A stretch of 64,000 bases of DNA from Arenibacter sp. 6A1 (GTDB lineage Bacteria; Bacteroidota; Bacteroidia; Flavobacteriales; Flavobacteriaceae). The notes under the pieces are model-generated. The model saw only the letters and a list, made by a program, of their open reading frames with translations. It was not told the DNA's origin and did not search any database. The stretch is from assembly GCF_012272855.1 (NCBI RefSeq), contig NZ_JAAXCQ010000002.1, positions 272,513-336,512 on the forward strand, written 5' to 3'. Positions 60,477 through 64,000 of the stretch are shown piece by piece (position 1 is the first letter of the stretch; every line of letters begins with the position of its first letter). The translations under genes and the position numbers were made by a program.

Positions 60477-63442
60477 TGTATATTAATTGCCATTCATATT
60501 ATTCCTTAAACTATGGCAGCTTCTCGGAAACAACCCTCCTAGAGCTTGCCCAGGAAAACCATGTGACCACCTTGGCCCTGACCGATATTAACAATACCTC
60601 GGCCTGCCTGAATTTTATACGCTGCGCCAAGGACTTTAATATAAAGCCCATTGTAGGGATCGATTTTAGACAAGGGACCGCACAGCAATACGTTGGCCTG
60701 GCCAAAAACAACAGCGGTTTCCAGGAACTCAATGCCTTCCTTTCTCACCATTTGAGTCAAGGCATCGATATTCCACCTGAAGCCCCTATGTTTAAAAATG
60801 CCTTAGTTATTTATCCCTTCGAAAAGGTATTGCGCCTAGAGAAAACCTCTTTTAAGGAACATGAGTTTATAGGGGTCTCCGTAGCAGAACTTAGAAAACT
60901 CCCTTTTTCAAAATACTGTGGTCTAAAAGATAAACTGGTCATTCAGCAAACGGTAAGTTTTAGGAACAAAAGAGATTTTAATACCCATAGGCTTTTGCGG
61001 GCTATTGGCCTAAATACGTTATTGAGCAAGCTCCCCCAGGACGAACAAGGGACAGAGACCGATGTGATGCTCCCCTACGAGCAGCTATTGGAGAGTTATA
61101 AGGAGTTTCCACACCTGATAGAAAACACCAAAAAACTAATGGCCCAATGCCACATTGAGTTTTCTTTTGGCAACGATCGTCGTTCCCAAAACCAACAATA
61201 TTACTATCATAGTAAGGAAGAAGATTATGAGCGGCTAAAAAAACTTTGTGAAGCCGGACTCCCCAAACGCTACCCCCATCCTACCGCCCAGGTAAAGGAA
61301 CGCATGCTACGGGAACTCAAGATTATCTACGAACTAGAATTTGTGTCTTATTTTCTGATCAACCACGACATTGTCAGTTATGCCGCCAGTAAGGACTACC
61401 CCCATGTGGGTCGGGGCAGTGGCGCCAACAGTATTGTCGCCTATATTATTGGGATTACGGATGTAGACCCTATAGAACTCGACCTGTATTTTGAGAGGTT
61501 TATAAATCCCTATCGGACCTCGCCCCCCGATTTTGATATCGATTTTTCCTGGAAAGAAAGAGACGATGTTACCACCTATATCTTTAGGCGCTTTCCCAAT
61601 GTAGCACTGTTGGCTACCTACAATACCTTTAAATACCGGGCAGCGGTACGCGAACTCGGAAAAGTCTTTGGCCTGCCCAAGGAAGAAATAGACAAACTCT
61701 GCTCTGGCCACTACAGTCTGGATACTTTGGACCAGCTATCGCAACTAGTTTTAAAATACGCCAGCTGGATCCAGGGCTTTCCCAACTATATCAGCGTTCA
61801 TTCTTCCGGCATCCTTATTCTGGACAAGCCCATACACTATTATTCGGCCACTACCCTGCCCCCAAAAGGCTTTCCTACGGTACAGTTCGATATGATCATC
61901 GCCGAAGATGTGGGGATTTTTAAGTTCGATATTTTAGGGCAACGCGGCCTTGCCAAAATCAAGGATGCCATTGCTATTATTAGGCAGAACCAGCCCAATG
62001 CCCCACTGATGGATATTAGAAATGTCGCCTATTTTAAAGCCGACAAAAAAATAAATGCTCTCTTGCAACAAGGCCAAGCCGTAGGCGCCTATTATGTAGA
62101 GTCGCCAGCCATGCGGGGCCTGCTAAAAAAACTACAGACACAAGATTATTTAGGCTTGGTAGCGGCCAGTTCCATCATCCGCCCGGGAGTATCGAGCTCT
62201 GGCATGAAAAACGAATATATCCTCCGCCAACGCATGCCCGAACGTAGAAAACAAGCCAATCCCATACTGTGGAAGATTATGCCCGAAACCTATGGCATTA
62301 TGGTATATCAGGAAGACGTGCTAAAAGTAGCCCATCACTTCGCCGGCTTAGATTTGGGCGAGGCCGATGTGCTAAGGAGGGGAATGAGCGGAAAATTCAG
62401 GTCTCGGGAGGAGTTTGCCGCCGTAGAAGAGAAATTCATCGCCAATTGTAAGGCAAAAGACTATCCAGAGTCCCTTATTAAGGAGGTATGGGAGCAAATC
62501 AAAAGCTTTGCCGGTTATGCTTTTGCCAAGGGACATTCGGCCTCCTACGCCGTAGAAAGCTATCAGAGCCTGTATTTAAAATGTTATTTCCCGCTAGAAT
62601 TTATGGTCGCCGTACTCAATAATGGTGGCGGATTCTATGATGCGGAACTCTATATCCAAGAAGCCAAAAAATGGGGAGCTACTATACATGCCCCTTGTAT
62701 CAACCTAAGCGACCACCCCAATGTTATTTATGGGAAGGAGATTTATTTGGGCTTCGGCTATTTAAAAAGTTTGGAAAAATTGGTCATCCAACGGCTACTG
62801 AGCGAACGTCAACTGCATGGCCCCTACCGCTCCTTTGACGATTTTATAGACCGAGTCCCCATTAGTTTGGAGCAATTAAGCCTACTTGTTCGGATAAATG
62901 CCTTTCGATTTACCGGTATTCCCAAAAAAGAACTGCTATGGCATGCCATATTTAAGACCAAGGCCAATAAGGAAAAATCGCCCCAGGCCAGTTTATTCGT
63001 TGCCAAACACCGGGCATTTACGATCCCAACACTAGAATCCAATCCCATAGAAGAGGCCTATGACCAAATAGAACTCTTGGGCTTTCCCCTTTGCACCTAT
63101 TTTGATATGGTTGCCCAAGACCTCCAAGGGGGCATCATGGCCAACGAGCTGTACAAACACAAAAACAAGGAAGTATTAGTGTACGGCGCCATGGTACATA
63201 CTCGGTACAACACCACCTCCAAAGGCGACAGAATGCGGTTTACTACCATGTTAGATCGGGAAGGCAATTTCTTCGACTGCGTACATTTCCCCCTGGCCAT
63301 GGCAAAATCGCCCATCCATGGCAAAGGCGTCTATGCCTGTTACGGCACCGTTACCGAGGAATTTGGTTTCTATAGCCTTACCGTTTCTTGGACCAAAAAG
63401 CTACCCCTACAAAACGATCCCAGGTATCAGCAAGCCGTATAA
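60476..63442 (+). CDS. DNA polymerase III alpha subunit-like, second (damage-inducible) copy
   Basis: This 988-residue C-family polymerase is shorter than replicative DnaE (about 1160). It has a PHP domain starting NCHSYYSLNYG, the palm with the triad motif PPDFDIDFSW, the fingers with HSSGILILDKP and GRGSGANSIVAYIIG, a helix-hairpin-helix region and a late OB-fold (KEVLVYGAMVHTRYNTTSKG). In the PHP the first metal His of HxH is Asn (N4-C-H6), so proofreading is doubtful. The clamp-loader-binding tail is absent. It starts within the dinB stop codon. The likely role is error-prone lesion bypass with DinB. Confidence 0.93.
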   Translation: MYINCHSYYSLNYGSFSETTLLELAQENHVTTLALTDINNTSACLNFIRCAKDFNIKPIVGIDFRQGTAQQYVGLAKNNSGFQELNAFLSHHLSQGIDIPPEAPMFKNALVIYPFEKVLRLEKTSFKEHEFIGVSVAELRKLPFSKYCGLKDKLVIQQTVSFRNKRDFNTHRLLRAIGLNTLLSKLPQDEQGTETDVMLPYEQLLESYKEFPHLIENTKKLMAQCHIEFSFGNDRRSQNQQYYYHSKEEDYERLKKLCEAGLPKRYPHPTAQVKERMLRELKIIYELEFVSYFLINHDIVSYAASKDYPHVGRGSGANSIVAYIIGITDVDPIELDLYFERFINPYRTSPPDFDIDFSWKERDDVTTYIFRRFPNVALLATYNTFKYRAAVRELGKVFGLPKEEIDKLCSGHYSLDTLDQLSQLVLKYASWIQGFPNYISVHSSGILILDKPIHYYSATTLPPKGFPTVQFDMIIAEDVGIFKFDILGQRGLAKIKDAIAIIRQNQPNAPLMDIRNVAYFKADKKINALLQQGQAVGAYYVESPAMRGLLKKLQTQDYLGLVAASSIIRPGVSSSGMKNEYILRQRMPERRKQANPILWKIMPETYGIMVYQEDVLKVAHHFAGLDLGEADVLRRGMSGKFRSREEFAAVEEKFIANCKAKDYPESLIKEVWEQIKSFAGYAFAKGHSASYAVESYQSLYLKCYFPLEFMVAVLNNGGGFYDAELYIQEAKKWGATIHAPCINLSDHPNVIYGKEIYLGFGYLKSLEKLVIQRLLSERQLHGPYRSFDDFIDRVPISLEQLSLLVRINAFRFTGIPKKELLWHAIFKTKANKEKSPQASLFVAKHRAFTIPTLESNPIEEAYDQIELLGFPLCTYFDMVAQDLQGGIMANELYKHKNKEVLVYGAMVHTRYNTTSKGDRMRFTTMLDREGNFFDCVHFPLAMAKSPIHGKGVYACYGTVTEEFGFYSLTVSWTKKLPLQNDPRYQQAV

Positions 63443-63504
63443 TATTTTACGGTACACCCCATAGAAGGCGGTTATCTCCATTCTTATACTCCCAAGTGTA
63501 ATAA

Positions 63505-63603
63505 TTTGGGCGTTCCCTCCTGCGTCGGTCGGGCTTTCCGCTGTATCTTTTTTAAAGGTCTCGTCGCCCTCTAAAAAAGGATGCCGCTGCAATCCCTAAC
63601 GCA
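63505..63603 (+). repeat. Structured intergenic repeat, copy D
   Basis: Opens TTTGGGCGTTCCC and closes CAATCCCTAACGCA. The hairpin pairs TTTTTTA (63548-63554) with TAAAAAA (63572-63578); flanks TTTCCGCTGTATC and GGATGCCGCTGCAAT are those of copy B. It lies between the dnaE-like gene and the rRNA operon end and is followed by a long AT-rich repetitive tail. Confidence 0.87.
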
Positions 63604-63752
63604 GGAAACAATTAACAATAACCAATTAGCAGTAAACAATTAGCAGTAAACAATGTAAAAAATGTAACAATGAACCGAAGTGGAAATGTACCAATTAATT
63701 AATGTAGCAATTGTTTAATGTAACAATTAAGCAATATGCCAATGTACTAATG
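63604..63752 (+). repeat. Phased AT-rich tail of repeat copy D
   Basis: CAATTAGCAGTAAA occurs twice in perfect tandem (63623-63636, 63637-63650). Then the degenerate unit AATGTANCAATK begins at 63661, 63685, 63701, 63717 and (less exactly) 63741, with spacings 24, 16, 16 and 24, all multiples of 8. Copy C's tail shows the same unit at 24-bp spacing. No coding sense. Confidence 0.7.
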
Positions 63753-63897
63753 AGTTAATTCGGGAATATGAAAATGCAACAGAGGATCAATGAAAAAAAT
63801 GATCTAGTACCAATCATTGGGAGGACGTAGGACGAGGCAAGCTGTTGCTGTTTTCCGTATGCTTCATGAGAATACTTCACTGCGTTCGTATACGGGC

Positions 63898-63931
63898 AAA
63901 AAAAAAGTCCCTTCATTTTCATGAAGGGACT
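63898..63931 (-). terminator. rRNA operon terminator
   Basis: AGTCCCTTCAT (63906-63916) and ATGAAGGGACT (63921-63931) pair perfectly around TTTC. On the minus strand the stem is followed by nine U. It lies 10 bp downstream of the 5S rRNA 3' end. Confidence 0.95.
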
Positions 63932-63941
63932 CTTAAAAAAA

Positions 63942-64000
63942 GGCGGCGGCCTACTCTCCCACTTGGTGTAGCAGTACCATCGGCGCAGACGGGCTTAACT
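63942..64000 (-). rRNA. rrf: 5S ribosomal RNA, 3' half (continues past window)
   Basis: The minus strand reads AGTTAAGCCCGTCTGCGCCG, then GGTACTGCTACACCAAGTGG and GGAGAGTAGGCCGCCGCC, the conserved 3' half of bacterial 5S rRNA with loop D/E and the closing helix. About 59 of some 110 nt are inside the window. A perfect terminator follows. An rRNA operon therefore runs in from the right on the minus strand. Confidence 0.95.

Noticed and set aside
63604..63752. CRISPR-like array in the repetitive tail of copy D
   Set aside because: Units are short, degenerate and lack unique spacers of constant length; no cas genes are present.
63843..63897. Possible third copy of the 57-bp repeat (ATGAAGCATACGGAAAACAGC on the minus strand)
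   Set aside because: Similarity is limited to about 20 bases with gaps and the rest does not align.

Overview
The window comes from a marine-type member of the Flavobacteriia (Bacteroidetes). The evidence is SusC/SusD outer-membrane pairs, FecI/FecR regulators, Bacteroidetes-style promoters (TAnnTTTG -7 boxes, no Shine-Dalgarno dependence), lipoproteins and signal peptides ending in a Gln-type cleavage site, an AT-rich composition, many sulfatases, and a trimethylamine monooxygenase. I cannot assign a genus from sequence alone.

Layout. (1) 1-12670: two tandem AraC regulators (the first cut by the window edge), then a polysaccharide utilization locus (PUL) with ECF sigma factor, FecR anti-sigma factor, SusC with STN domain, SusD, a GH95 alpha-L-fucosidase/galactosidase and a sulfatase. 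(2) 12671-13746: a gene-free kilobase with a terminator and two copies of a structured repeat. (3) 13747-17627: RluA-type pseudouridine synthase, an overlapping RimK-like ligase/AstE-like deacylase pair, and a secreted esterase. (4) 17730-26147, minus strand: GH2 beta-galactosidase, a three-domain kinase/M23/aminotransferase fusion resembling the hydroxylysine (or ethanolamine) kinase plus phospho-lyase pair, and a GH63-like lipoprotein. These diverge from (5) 26396-33365, a second sigma/FecR/SusC/SusD set closed by a strong terminator. (6) 33442-38556: LysR regulator, two more repeat copies, a Tmm-like trimethylamine monooxygenase, a DUF1338/HglS-like 2-oxoadipate dioxygenase, and a rhodanese with a palindromic operator. 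(7) 38755-57703, minus strand: a third PUL with a SusR-like propeller/LuxR regulator, SusC, SusD, a LamG surface glycan-binding lipoprotein, two tandem GH144 enzymes, an esterase, GH43, GH3 and a sulfatase. The GH144 pair plus GH3 suggests beta-1,2-glucan or a related glucan as substrate. (8) 58400-63442: a DNA-damage cassette of SRAP/HMCES protein, then DinB and a second DnaE-like polymerase translationally coupled, with twin operator-like boxes over the promoter. (9) 63443-64000: a fifth repeat copy with a phased AT-rich tail, then the terminator and 3' half of a minus-strand 5S rRNA, the end of an rRNA operon.

The most unusual signals are: a dispersed 83-99 bp intergenic element whose central hairpin changes in sequence but keeps pairing in all five copies, with four copies forming two tail-to-tail pairs; the kinase-M23-aminotransferase fusion; the twin operators on the mutasome; and the perfect 14-bp palindrome before the rhodanese gene.
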